A stretch of 64,000 nucleotides of DNA, taken from an uncultured Allobosea sp. (lineage in GTDB: Bacteria; Pseudomonadota; Alphaproteobacteria; Rhizobiales; Beijerinckiaceae). The stretch covers positions 1 through 64,000 of the forward strand of contig NZ_CAMFJF010000013.1 of assembly GCF_945956895.1 (NCBI RefSeq), in the 5' to 3' direction. Both the position numbers and the translations under genes were made by a program. Of the stretch, positions 1 to 8,247 are shown piece after piece (within the stretch, counting starts at the first letter, position 1; every line of letters starts with the position of its first letter). Below the pieces are notes generated by a model, which worked only from the letters and a program-made list of their open reading frames with translations, was not told the origin of the DNA and did no database searches.

Positions 1-468
1 ATTCTCGGGCTCTATGGCCGGAACTGCATCCCGATCCCGCGCCGGAGCGAACGTCACTACTGGTCGGTTTCCTGCCTGCCTTCGACGTCCGACAAACCGC
101 TTATCCGCGTCAACGCGAGCTGGATGGAGCTTTTCACGCTCTATGCGGCCGGAGAGGGTGTCCGCGGGCGATTTCTGATGCGCCTTTCGGATTTCACTAC
201 GGACCGTTCGCTTGCACGCGCCGATCTGGACGAGGCCTTTCTCGAGAGCTGCGTCACGACGCCGGAGGATATCGGTTATTTCTTTCCGCGTGGCCCCGAC
301 ATGCTCTGCGTCAACGTCCAGGGCAGTGCCTCGATCCGTCGGTTCCTTGGGGTGCCGCGCATCCTGTGCGCCATACGGACCTTCAATCTGCTGCACATGA
401 ACCGGGGGCGGAACGCCTACCAGGCGAGTCACTGCTACAGCCTGGCGGATTTCATGCTGGCAGGTTGA
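1..468 (+). CDS. Hypothetical protein, 3' part only
   Basis: An open frame runs from the first base of the window to a TGA at 466-468, so the beginning of the gene lies outside. About 155 codons are visible. The visible protein is soluble-looking, with mixed hydrophobic and charged residues and several cysteines, and no signal peptide or membrane segment. An internal ATG at 124 exists, but the frame stays open and coding-like upstream of it, so the gene most likely starts before the window. I do not recognise the family. It ends 96 bases before the end of the convergent SLC13 permease gene. Confidence 0.6.
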   Translation: MLGLYGRNCIPIPRRSERHYWSVSCLPSTSDKPLIRVNASWMELFTLYAAGEGVRGRFLMRLSDFTTDRSLARADLDEAFLESCVTTPEDIGYFFPRGPDMLCVNVQGSASIRRFLGVPRILCAIRTFNLLHMNRGRNAYQASHCYSLADFMLAG

Positions 469-564
469 ATGCCTAAGGCTGCACCATGAACCGACCTGAA
501 CCGCCATGGCCGCGAAAAATCCGCGGAAGCGGGGGCAACTCCAGGCTTGCCTTCGCCGTTCGGT

Positions 565-2394
565 TCAGAAGCGCCAGATCAGCGGCACGATGAAGACGGC
601 GACGACGAAGAACCAGATCAGGAGCGGCAGACCGAGCTTCCAGTAATCGCTGAACACGTAGCCGCCCGGACCCATCACCATCAGATTGGTCGGAGTCGCG
701 ATCGGCGTCAGGAACGAGGCGGCAGCCGCAACGGCCGTGCTCATCAGCACCGGCCGCGGCGAGATGCCCATGGAGGCGGCTGCGGCGACGCCGATCGGAA
801 TGACGATCAGCGCCGTCGCGGTGTTGCTGATGAGCTGGCCCATGATCGCCGTCAGGACGAACAGACCGGCGAGCAGCGCCATCGGACCGGCATCGCCGAC
901 CAGGGAGACGAGGCGGTCGGCCAGCATCTTGGCCGCGCCGGTCTCGATCATCGCGGTGGAGAGGGGCATCATCGCGCCGACCAGGATCACGGTCGTCCAG
1001 CTGATCGCCCGGTAGGACTGCTCGACGGTCATGATGCCGCACAGGATGATGGCGCCGGCGGCCAGAAGGCCCGCGACGGCGGAGGGCACGACGCCGGTCG
1101 CCAGCAGCAGGACCATCGCCAGCAGGATGACGATCGCCTGCTTGGCGCCCGGTCCCATCGGCACGGCCTGGCGCCGCACCAGCTCGGGCGAACTGACGAC
1201 CAGGACGTCGGGATCGTCGAGATGAGTGTCGAGCGCCTTCCAGGTGCCTTGCAGCAGCATCGTGTCGCCGGCTTGGAGCACGACGCCCGCCGTCTTGGTC
1301 GCGCCGACGCTCGGAGCCTCGCCGGCCCCGCGCTGGACGGCGAGGACGATCAGATCGCCGCTTTCAGTGACCATGCCCGGAAACACGGTCTGGCCGATCA
1401 GGCCGGACCGTGGCGGGATCACCACCTCGGCGAGGCCCGAGCGGCGGTTGAACAGCGTCTCCTCACTGTCGCCGCTGCCTTCCTCGCGGAAGGCGAGATG
1501 CATCTGTGCCGCGAAATGCGCCGCGGCCTCGGCCTCGCCGCGCAACAGCAGATGGTCGCCCTCGGCGATCGTCGTGCGGCGTAGCGGCCCGGCGGTGCTG
1601 CCGTCCTGGATCGCGACGAGCTGGAGCCCCGACCATGTACCGAGGTCGATCTCAGCGGAGGGCTTCCCGATATAGGGGCAGGTTGCGCGAACGCGCAGCT
1701 GGTGGATGCCGCTCGCCAGTCCGTATTGCTCGACCAGCGTCTTGGCATGGCGGCTGAAATCCGCCGGCATGGTCGCGCCGTTGCGCTGCGGCAGCAGCTT
1801 CTCGCCGAACAGGATGATGATCGCCATGGTGCCCGCGAGCAGCGGAACGCCGGCCAGCGCGAACTCGAAGAAGCCGAAGCCGCCGACGCCCGCATCGAGC
1901 CCGGCCTCTGAGACCAGCACGTTCACCGGCGTGCCCGTCAGAGCCAGCATGGAGCCGGCGTGTCCGGCGAAGACGAGCGGCATCAGCAGCTGCGAGGAGT
2001 TGCGCTTGAGCCGGACCGCAATGACGACGACGACGGGCAGCAGTGCTGCGACCGCGCCGTTCAGGCTGATCAGCGCGACCAGGAGGGAGACCAGCGCCAT
2101 CATCATCAGGAGCAGGCGCGTCCGGCTTTCCTCGCCCGCGCCCTTGATCAGGAGCTGGCCGGCCCAGGCGGTGACGCCGGTGACCTCAAGCCCGGAACTG
2201 ACGATGAACAGGGAGGCGATGAAGATGACGGCCGGATCGCCGAGGCCGGCAAGCGCCTGGGGCAGGGTGAGGACGCCGGTCGCCCAGAGGCCGAGCGCGG
2301 TGCCCATCGCGACGAGCACGACGGGCACCTTGTTCGTGACGAACAGGACAACGGTAATGGCGACGATGATGCCGGTATAGGCGATCGGGCTCAC
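565..2394 (-). CDS. SLC13/DASS-family permease with central TrkA-C domains
   Basis: A 609-residue inner-membrane carrier, probably a sodium-coupled importer of di- or tricarboxylates or related anions. The N-terminal (about 1-200) and C-terminal (about 425-609) thirds are strongly hydrophobic multi-pass halves. The C-terminal half carries the SNT motif (ISNTATALI) and a later ATPTN stretch typical of the DASS fold. Between the halves lie two soluble segments (about 215-300 and 320-405) that look like paired TrkA-C/RCK-C domains, as in many bacterial SLC13 proteins of about 600 residues. The start is a GTG at 2394 with AAGGAG seven bases upstream. It is the last gene of a likely operon with the M20 hydrolase (48 bp gap) and AbgT. 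Substrate specificity cannot be read from the sequence. Confidence 0.85.
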   Translation of the reverse strand: MSPIAYTGIIVAITVVLFVTNKVPVVLVAMGTALGLWATGVLTLPQALAGLGDPAVIFIASLFIVSSGLEVTGVTAWAGQLLIKGAGEESRTRLLLMMMALVSLLVALISLNGAVAALLPVVVVIAVRLKRNSSQLLMPLVFAGHAGSMLALTGTPVNVLVSEAGLDAGVGGFGFFEFALAGVPLLAGTMAIIILFGEKLLPQRNGATMPADFSRHAKTLVEQYGLASGIHQLRVRATCPYIGKPSAEIDLGTWSGLQLVAIQDGSTAGPLRRTTIAEGDHLLLRGEAEAAAHFAAQMHLAFREEGSGDSEETLFNRRSGLAEVVIPPRSGLIGQTVFPGMVTESGDLIVLAVQRGAGEAPSVGATKTAGVVLQAGDTMLLQGTWKALDTHLDDPDVLVVSSPELVRRQAVPMGPGAKQAIVILLAMVLLLATGVVPSAVAGLLAAGAIILCGIMTVEQSYRAISWTTVILVGAMMPLSTAMIETGAAKMLADRLVSLVGDAGPMALLAGLFVLTAIMGQLISNTATALIVIPIGVAAAASMGISPRPVLMSTAVAAAASFLTPIATPTNLMVMGPGGYVFSDYWKLGLPLLIWFFVVAVFIVPLIWRF

Positions 2395-2442
2395 GCATCA
2401 GCTCCTTGTGGGTCCCGCTCGATCGCAGACCCGTTTGGGGTC

Positions 2443-3657
2443 TCAATCCTCGATCGTCGCCATCAGGATGCCGAGGCGGCAGCCCTTCTCGTATTCGGTC
2501 AGGTTCACATATTCCTTGATCGTGTGGATCTCGGCCTGGCCGGCGCCGATCGTGATCGTCGGGACGCCGTGCTTGTCGAGCCAGTTCGCATCGAGCCCGC
2601 CATTCGAGAAAAGGTAGTTCGGCGTGAGCCCGAGAATGCCGAGCGCCTTGGCAGCGCGCTTCACCACCGGTGAATCCTTGGCGAGCTCGAAGGGCGGATA
2701 GGCGGGCTTGTGGGTGAATTTGACCTGCGCCGTCTCGCCGGCATCGTCCTTCACCTCGCCTTGAGCCTTGGCAAAGGCGGCCTTGAAGGCTTCGGCGATC
2801 CTGGTGGCGAAGGCGGCTTCGGGGCTGCGCGCCTCGCCGCGGATATAGGCGTAGTCGGTGACCACGTTGGTGGCGTCGCCGGCCGCAACCGTGCCGCCCT
2901 TGCCCCCGAAGATGCCGACATTGCTGGTGCCGTGGCCGTCGGGCTTGACGATCTTGCCGAACCAGCCCTCACGGCGGGCCTCGGCGATGGCGATCGAGCC
3001 GACCAGTGTCGCCGAGATGCCCTTCTCCGGCGCGACGCCGGCATGGGAGGCCTTGCCGGTGATCTCGACCTCCCAGTTCTCCTGGCCGACGGCGCCGATC
3101 AGCAGCTCGGAGGCGAGCTGGCCGTCGACATTGATGCACATCGTCGCGCCGCCGAGATCCTTGGGGTTGAGCTCGCGCGCGCCGTGCAGACCGCTTTCCT
3201 CGCGCACCGTGAAGAGCAGCGTGACCGGCGGATGCGGCAGCTTGTGCTTGATCAACGTCTCGGCCAGCACGACCAGCAGGGCGACGCCGGTGCGGGCATC
3301 GCCGCCGAGCGCCGTGGTGCCGTCGGAGACGATGCGGTCGCCCTTACGCTCCGGCTTGGCGCCGGCGCAGAGCGGCACGGTGTCGAGATGGGTCGAAAAC
3401 AGCAGGCGCGGCCCAGCCTTGGTGCCGGGCAGATCGACGATGAGGTTGCCGGTCTCGGTCGGCAGCGGGATGCGCTTGTTGGCATCGTCGAAGCGAATGG
3501 CGGAGGCGGGAACGCCGATCGTCTTAAGGGCCTCGACGACGGCGGCACCAATATTCGCCTCCTTGCCGGTCACGCCTTCAACCGAGAGGAAGCGCATGAG
3601 ATGCGCGATGGCGGCTTCGACGTCGAGGGGAACGTTGGGGCTGCTCATGATGTCCAT
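2443..3657 (-). CDS. M20-family metallohydrolase (peptidase/amidohydrolase)
   Basis: A 404-residue cytosolic dinuclear-zinc hydrolase of the M20/M25/M40 group. The metal-binding signatures are all present: HLDTVP (H90, D92), the GGD bridging aspartate near D120, REES with the catalytic/ligand glutamates at 153-154, D178, and the lid-domain SHAG histidine at 205. The arrangement most resembles PepT-like and aminoacyl-glutamate hydrolases. It lies 42 bp downstream of abgT on the same strand, so a likely job is to cleave what AbgT imports, for example an acyl-glutamate or small peptide; this is inference from context. A second ATG at 3648 (MSSPN) is an equally plausible start because no strong ribosome-binding site favours 3657. 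Confidence 0.85.
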   Translation of the reverse strand: MDIMSSPNVPLDVEAAIAHLMRFLSVEGVTGKEANIGAAVVEALKTIGVPASAIRFDDANKRIPLPTETGNLIVDLPGTKAGPRLLFSTHLDTVPLCAGAKPERKGDRIVSDGTTALGGDARTGVALLVVLAETLIKHKLPHPPVTLLFTVREESGLHGARELNPKDLGGATMCINVDGQLASELLIGAVGQENWEVEITGKASHAGVAPEKGISATLVGSIAIAEARREGWFGKIVKPDGHGTSNVGIFGGKGGTVAAGDATNVVTDYAYIRGEARSPEAAFATRIAEAFKAAFAKAQGEVKDDAGETAQVKFTHKPAYPPFELAKDSPVVKRAAKALGILGLTPNYLFSNGGLDANWLDKHGVPTITIGAGQAEIHTIKEYVNLTEYEKGCRLGILMATIED

Positions 3658-3699
3658 CCGATCAGGGGAGAGGCGTTATCGTGGGGAGGGGCGCCAGGC

Positions 3700-5250
3700 T
3701 CACAAGCCCCAGGGCAGGCCGAGCACCTTCCAGACGGCGAAGAGCGCCGTCCACAGCACGAACATCCACACGACATAGGGCAGCATCAGCGAGACCACGG
3801 TGCCGACGCCGGCATTCCTGTCGTATTTCTGGATGAAGCCGACCACGAGGGCGAAATAGGCGTTGAGCGGCGTGATCGCGTTCATCGGTGAATCGCCGAT
3901 GCGGTAAGCCGCGAGCACGGCTTCGGGTTCGACGCCGAGCTTCATCAGCAGCGGCACGAAGACCGGTGCGAAGATCGCCCATTTCGCGATCGCGCCGGTC
4001 AGCAGCAGGTCGATGAGCGCGACCACGACGATGAAGCCGAGCAGCAGTGGCAGGGCGCCGATATTGGCCGCCTGCAGCATGCCGGAAAGGCTCAGCGCCA
4101 TCACCGTACCGATATTGGTGTAGGTGAAGTAGGCGACGAACTGGCTGAGCACGAAGAACAGGAAGATCGTGCCGCCCATGTTCTTGATCGATTTCTCGAT
4201 CGCCGCGATGACCTCCGACAGCGTCTTCAGGGTACCGGCGCCGATGCCGTAGGCCCAGCCGGTGATCAGGAACATCAGCATGATCAGCGCGATCAGGCCG
4301 TTCATGAAGGGCGAGTTGCCGATGAGCTCGCCGGTTGTCGGGTTGCGCAGGGGCGCGCCTGCAGGGAGCGTCAGCAGGCCGAACACCGCGACCAGCGCGA
4401 GCAGGCCGAACCCGGCGAAGCGCAGGCCGCGCGACTCCGCCTCGGACAGCACGGCGCCCTGCTCGGTGACCGTTCCCTCGGCCGCCAGCTTCGGATCATA
4501 GGCGCCCAGGCGCGGGGAGATCATGCGATCGGTGATGAAGGCGATGATGGCGGTCAGGAACAGCACCGAGGCGATCGAGAACCAGAGGTTGGATGCCAGG
4601 CCGATCGTACGCTTGGGGTCGACCAGACGCGCCGCGTCATTGGTGAATTCGACCAGAACCGCATCGAGCGGCTTGATCAGCATGTTGACGGTGAAGGCTC
4701 CCGCGACCGCCGCGAAGCCCAGCGCCAGACCGGCAACCGGATGGCGGCCGACGGCGAGATAGGCGATGCCGGCCAGCGGGATCAGGACGAGGTAGCCGGC
4801 ATCGGCCGCGATGCTGGCGATGATGCCGACGAAGGAGAGGATATAGGTCAACGCCCACTGCGGGGAGACGATGACGAGCTTGCGGATCAGCGCGGTGACG
4901 AGCCCCGATTCCTCGGCGACGCCGGCGCCGATCATCGCGACGATCATCAGCCCCACTGCCGTGAAGCTCATGAAGTTCGGGATCAGTGACGAATACATGA
5001 AGCGGATGCCGTCGATCGTCAGCAGGCTCTGGATCGCCGTGCTCGCCGTCTCGATCTTGTGCGTGTCGGGGTTGATCCGCTCGAAGGTAACGGCGGCGCC
5101 GAAAAGCCCGAGCACGGCCGAGAGGACGATGACGATGCCGATCAGGATCAGGAAGATGATGACCGGGTGAGGAACCATGTTCCCGACCTTCTCGACGGTG
5201 TCGAGGAAGCGCTGCATGGTCGTCTTCGGCGCGGCGGTGGCGGTTGTCAT
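3700..5250 (-). CDS. abgT: AbgT-family transporter
   Basis: A 516-residue polytopic inner-membrane protein of the AbgT family, which includes E. coli AbgT (p-aminobenzoyl-glutamate uptake) and the MtrF/YdaH sulfonamide exporters. Diagnostic features include the N-terminal segment around VGNMVPHPVIIF, the long hydrophobic spans, the loop around FLFFVLSQFVAYF, and the C-terminal motif GDSPMNAITPLNAYF with its PLMKLG and PYVVWM surroundings. The start at 5248-5250 is preceded by a purine-rich GAGAGGGGAA. It is the first gene of an apparent abgT - M20 hydrolase - SLC13 operon. The pairing with an M20 hydrolase favours import and hydrolysis of a folate catabolite or N-acyl amino acid, but export cannot be excluded. 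Confidence 0.88.
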   Translation of the reverse strand: MTTATAAPKTTMQRFLDTVEKVGNMVPHPVIIFLILIGIVIVLSAVLGLFGAAVTFERINPDTHKIETASTAIQSLLTIDGIRFMYSSLIPNFMSFTAVGLMIVAMIGAGVAEESGLVTALIRKLVIVSPQWALTYILSFVGIIASIAADAGYLVLIPLAGIAYLAVGRHPVAGLALGFAAVAGAFTVNMLIKPLDAVLVEFTNDAARLVDPKRTIGLASNLWFSIASVLFLTAIIAFITDRMISPRLGAYDPKLAAEGTVTEQGAVLSEAESRGLRFAGFGLLALVAVFGLLTLPAGAPLRNPTTGELIGNSPFMNGLIALIMLMFLITGWAYGIGAGTLKTLSEVIAAIEKSIKNMGGTIFLFFVLSQFVAYFTYTNIGTVMALSLSGMLQAANIGALPLLLGFIVVVALIDLLLTGAIAKWAIFAPVFVPLLMKLGVEPEAVLAAYRIGDSPMNAITPLNAYFALVVGFIQKYDRNAGVGTVVSLMLPYVVWMFVLWTALFAVWKVLGLPWGL

Positions 5251-5686
5251 CGCATTCCCCTCTCAAGCCAAGGCTTCAGCTGAAGAGCTGCGGCCGCCGC
5301 GCGGGGCTTCGGAAGTCCCGCAAAGCTGCAAGATTTCAAGCTCCGGCCTCCGGATTCTAGCTCCCGGATATCGCGGGTGCATATGCAGCGAATCTCTAAT
5401 TCTGGCTCTTGCGTCCCAAAGTCGGGCCGGTTTCGCCGCAGGAACCGGTGCTCCGGCAATGCGATGCTCCAACAATGGGATGACTGGTCCAGAGTTGGGA
5501 TTCTGAGCCGATCCGCAGCCTTGCCGGTATTGCTAGCGTTTCGCTGCCGTCCCGCACGGTCTCGTGACCGCAAGCGCGCCTTGCGGCTTGCGGTGCCGTG
5601 ATTGCCCAGGGGAGTTCGATGCAAGGGCGAGGCTGTTGGCATCTGGAATCGCCGCCGCGAATGCGGGAGGCGGCCGGGGCACGAAC
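5251..5686. other. Intergenic region between abgT and the repeat-rich membrane protein gene
   Basis: About 436 bases separate two divergent genes, so promoters in both directions are expected here. The only structure I see is a perfect 12-bp palindrome, CTTCAGCTGAAG, at 5274-5285, close upstream of abgT. A GTG at 5564 is in frame with the downstream gene, so part of this stretch could be coding if that start is used. No convincing RNA gene or terminator is visible. Confidence 0.35.
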
Positions 5687-7471
5687 ATGCGGCAATCTCG
5701 GTGCGTCGGCGCCAAGGTTCAGGCTGAGCGCGGCGGGCACGTGACTCTGGACTGGAGCCTTGCTGCCGAGGCCGCGGCCTGGGCGACCTCGACAGCGCGC
5801 CTCGACGATTTCCGCCCGCTGCTTCCCGCGGAAGAAGAGATCGTCGCCGGCCTTCAGTCAGGCTCTTTCGACCGGCTTGGGGATGGTTCCCTGCCGGAGG
5901 AGCCCGATCCGGCCCGTATCGTGCGGGCGTCGTTCCTGCGCTTCCTGATTCTGGGAGGCGAGCCAGGGTGCCGGCCGCACGAGAAGGGGGTTCTCGTCAG
6001 GGGGGCCTGGATCGCGGGGGCGCTCGATCTCGAAGCCTGCCGCGTCTTCCGCGACATCGGGCTCACCGACTGCCGCTTCGAAGCGGCCCCGGTCCTGCGC
6101 GCTGCCATCATCAACCGGTTGTTTCTCGATGGATCGCGGCTGCCCGGGCTGCAGGCGGAGCGGCTCGAGGCGCGCGGCGGCATCTATCTGCGAGGAGCGG
6201 AGGTCGAGACGGGGATCGATCTCGATCAAGCGCGTCTCGGCGGCAATCTCGAATGCGACGGCGCGATCATCAGCAATCGTGGTGGCTATGCGCTGCTGGG
6301 CCGGAGCCTGGAGGTTCGCAACGTGCTGCTCCGCGGCGCGACACTGCGCGGCGGCGCCAACCTGTCGGGGGCGGTTCTGGCCGCCGATCTCGATGCAACC
6401 GGAGCCAGCATCCCCGCCTTCGAGCGGATCGCGCTGGATGCGGACGAACTCGCCTGCCGCGGCAGCGTCGCTCTACGGAATGCCCGCATTGGCGGCGAGG
6501 TCCGATTGAGCAGGGCCGATATCGGCGGGGATCTCGATTGTTCCGGCGCGACGGTCGAGAATGCTGGCGGAGCCGCCGTCGATGTCAGCAGGGGTGTTGT
6601 CGCGGGGGCCTTCTTTCTTAGGCACGGGGCGCGGCTGGACGGCACGCTCGCGCTGACCGGCGCCTCGATCGGCACGATCCATGACGAAGCGGACTGCTGG
6701 CCGAAACCGGGCCAGCTGCTGCTCAACCGCTGTCGCTACGGGGCCTTCATCGACGGCCCGGTCGATGCCGAGAGCCGGCTTGCCTGGTTGGCGCGGCAGT
6801 CGCCGGAAAGCGGGGGCGAGGATTTCTGGCCGCAGCCCTACGAGCAACTCGCCGCCGTCTTCCGCGAGATGGGCCATGGCGAGGATGCGAGCGCGGTGCT
6901 CGTCATCAAGGAGCGGCTGCAGCGCCGGGCGCGCCGCGGCCGGACGGAAAGCCGGGCATGGCGGGCGCTGCTGTTTGTTGCCGACGGCATTCTGGGCATC
7001 ACGCTCGGCTATGGCCGCAGGCCGCTTCTCGCCGTCGCCTGGCTCGTCTTCTGTTGGTTCGCGGGCGTCGCGGTCTTCTCCCATGCCGAACGGCAGGGTG
7101 CGATGATGCCGAACAGTGCGGTCGTCTTGCGCGCACCCGAGTGGACGCTCTGCGGGATTGCGCGTGATGAACGCAGACCCCTCGTCGCCAGCGGCCTGTC
7201 CCAGGGGCTGGGAGAGCAGGGCGAGACGCAACTCGCCTGCTTCCGCCGGCAGTGGGAGGCTTCAAGCTACCCTGCTTTCAGCCCGTGGATGTACTCGCTC
7301 GACACATTGCTGCCGGTGCTCGACATGGGGCAACGCAGCTTCTGGCGCCCGAATCCGGCAAAGCCCGGGGGGCGTGTCGCGATCGGCTATTTCTACTTCC
7401 ATTCGGTGGTCGGCTGGGCTCTGAGCCTGCTTGCCGTGGCAGGTTTCTCGGGGCTGGTGAAATCGTCATGA
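5687..7471 (+). CDS. Membrane protein with pentapeptide-like repeat domain
   Basis: A protein of about 594 residues. From roughly residue 100 to 340 it has repeating units with regularly spaced Ala/Leu and Gly residues (for example LRGAEVETG, LRGATLRGGANLSGA, LRNARIGGEVRLS), which suggests a right-handed beta-helix or pentapeptide-like fold. A charged linker follows, then a transmembrane segment near GRRPLLAVAWLVFCWF, a periplasmic-looking loop ending in the conserved-looking YSLDTLLPVLDMGQRSFW, and a C-terminal hydrophobic helix. Actinobacterial and alphaproteobacterial relatives are often labelled 'membrane-associated oxidoreductase', without experimental support that I know of. The start is uncertain: ATG at 5687, GTG at 5741 and GTG at 5564 are all in frame. 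No operon partner is evident. Confidence 0.7.
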   Translation: MRQSRCVGAKVQAERGGHVTLDWSLAAEAAAWATSTARLDDFRPLLPAEEEIVAGLQSGSFDRLGDGSLPEEPDPARIVRASFLRFLILGGEPGCRPHEKGVLVRGAWIAGALDLEACRVFRDIGLTDCRFEAAPVLRAAIINRLFLDGSRLPGLQAERLEARGGIYLRGAEVETGIDLDQARLGGNLECDGAIISNRGGYALLGRSLEVRNVLLRGATLRGGANLSGAVLAADLDATGASIPAFERIALDADELACRGSVALRNARIGGEVRLSRADIGGDLDCSGATVENAGGAAVDVSRGVVAGAFFLRHGARLDGTLALTGASIGTIHDEADCWPKPGQLLLNRCRYGAFIDGPVDAESRLAWLARQSPESGGEDFWPQPYEQLAAVFREMGHGEDASAVLVIKERLQRRARRGRTESRAWRALLFVADGILGITLGYGRRPLLAVAWLVFCWFAGVAVFSHAERQGAMMPNSAVVLRAPEWTLCGIARDERRPLVASGLSQGLGEQGETQLACFRRQWEASSYPAFSPWMYSLDTLLPVLDMGQRSFWRPNPAKPGGRVAIGYFYFHSVVGWALSLLAVAGFSGLVKSS

Positions 7472-8247
7472 CGTCAAGCAGCCCGCCGCCATCGGCATGA
7501 CGGACGTGCGAGCACACGACGACGGCCCTGCCGCCCTGCCCAGGGCCGGGCTGGTCATCGAGACGGACATCGCCGGGCCGGAAGGCAATGGCAGGTGCCT
7601 CGACCGACGCTTCGGGCGTGGCATGATCCCGGCCTGCCGGCAAATCTCCGCGATCGGAATCCCATCCGCGCCCTGATTCCGAATGAGCGCCTTCCGCGCG
7701 TCCGGGAATTTCGAACCCTTCATCGCCTTCCGCTTCGCACAGCGCAGGGGAAACGATCGGAAAACTCCAACCCAAAGGAAGCCAGTTTTAAGGGTTCAGA
7801 TCTGTTCGAGGACTGAGATCAAATCCCCGCTTGTGCCTTGCCGTCTGCGTTAGAGTAATAACTCTGGCAAGCCGCGTGCAGTTCGTTCAATCGATGCGTT
7901 TGAGCGGATGCTTCGCGCCGGTCGGCCTCGATAGAACAGGGCGTTCGGAAGTTTTGGGGGCGATGTCGTCCGATGTTTCGGGAGCTTGCGACGAAATTGG
8001 ACGGAAATGCCGCAGCGGCGGCGATGGAGGGTGTGGAGCGGTACAGCCTCTGGGCGAAATTTTTAACTTACGCCAAAGGCTTTACGAGGCACTGGATTTC
8101 ACAAGAATCCGAGAGTTATTGAATTAAATGAAGCGGGCCGGGTGCTATGCAGAAGTGCCATCGGGTGGATTTGCCCGAAATTATATGATCGAGGGTTTCG
8201 TTCAAGCGGTTATCGGCTTTCAGCCAAAGTGGGAAAGGCATTGAATA
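7472..8247. other. Gene-poor region with transposase relic, upstream of the flippase gene
   Basis: A 776-base stretch without an intact gene. It contains the IS3-type OrfA relic (7625-7723, minus) and then turns noticeably AT-richer toward 8248. A short inverted repeat AGAGT-aata-ACTCT lies at 7852-7865. Small open frames at 7831-8127 and 8142-8504 have no recognisable content and no good start context, so I do not call them. The promoter of the downstream flippase gene should lie in the AT-rich part between about 8080 and 8230. Confidence 0.45.
7625..7723 (-). pseudogene. Relic of IS3-family transposase OrfA (N-terminal piece)
   Basis: On the minus strand, a start at 7723 opens about 33 codons that read like the beginning of IS3-family OrfA proteins: MKGSKFPDARKALI, then GADGIPIAEICRQAGI, the first helices of the transposase helix-turn-helix. 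Complete OrfA proteins continue with the recognition helix, WKKKYGG and a leucine zipper. Here the frame runs on into unrelated Arg/Pro/Ser-rich sequence, and no OrfB with a DDE core is visible nearby. The fragment is therefore a decayed remnant rather than an active element. Its position beside the AT-rich flippase gene suggests past transposition or rearrangement at this site. Confidence 0.6.

Noticed and set aside
7499-7675. Plus-strand reading frame in the transposase-relic region (starting MTDVRAHDD)
   Set aside because: About 58 codons with no recognisable family and no ribosome-binding site; too weak to call.
7831-8127. Possible 98-codon gene upstream of the flippase
   Set aside because: No recognisable features, no convincing ribosome-binding site, and cysteine/glycine-rich composition like non-coding frames.
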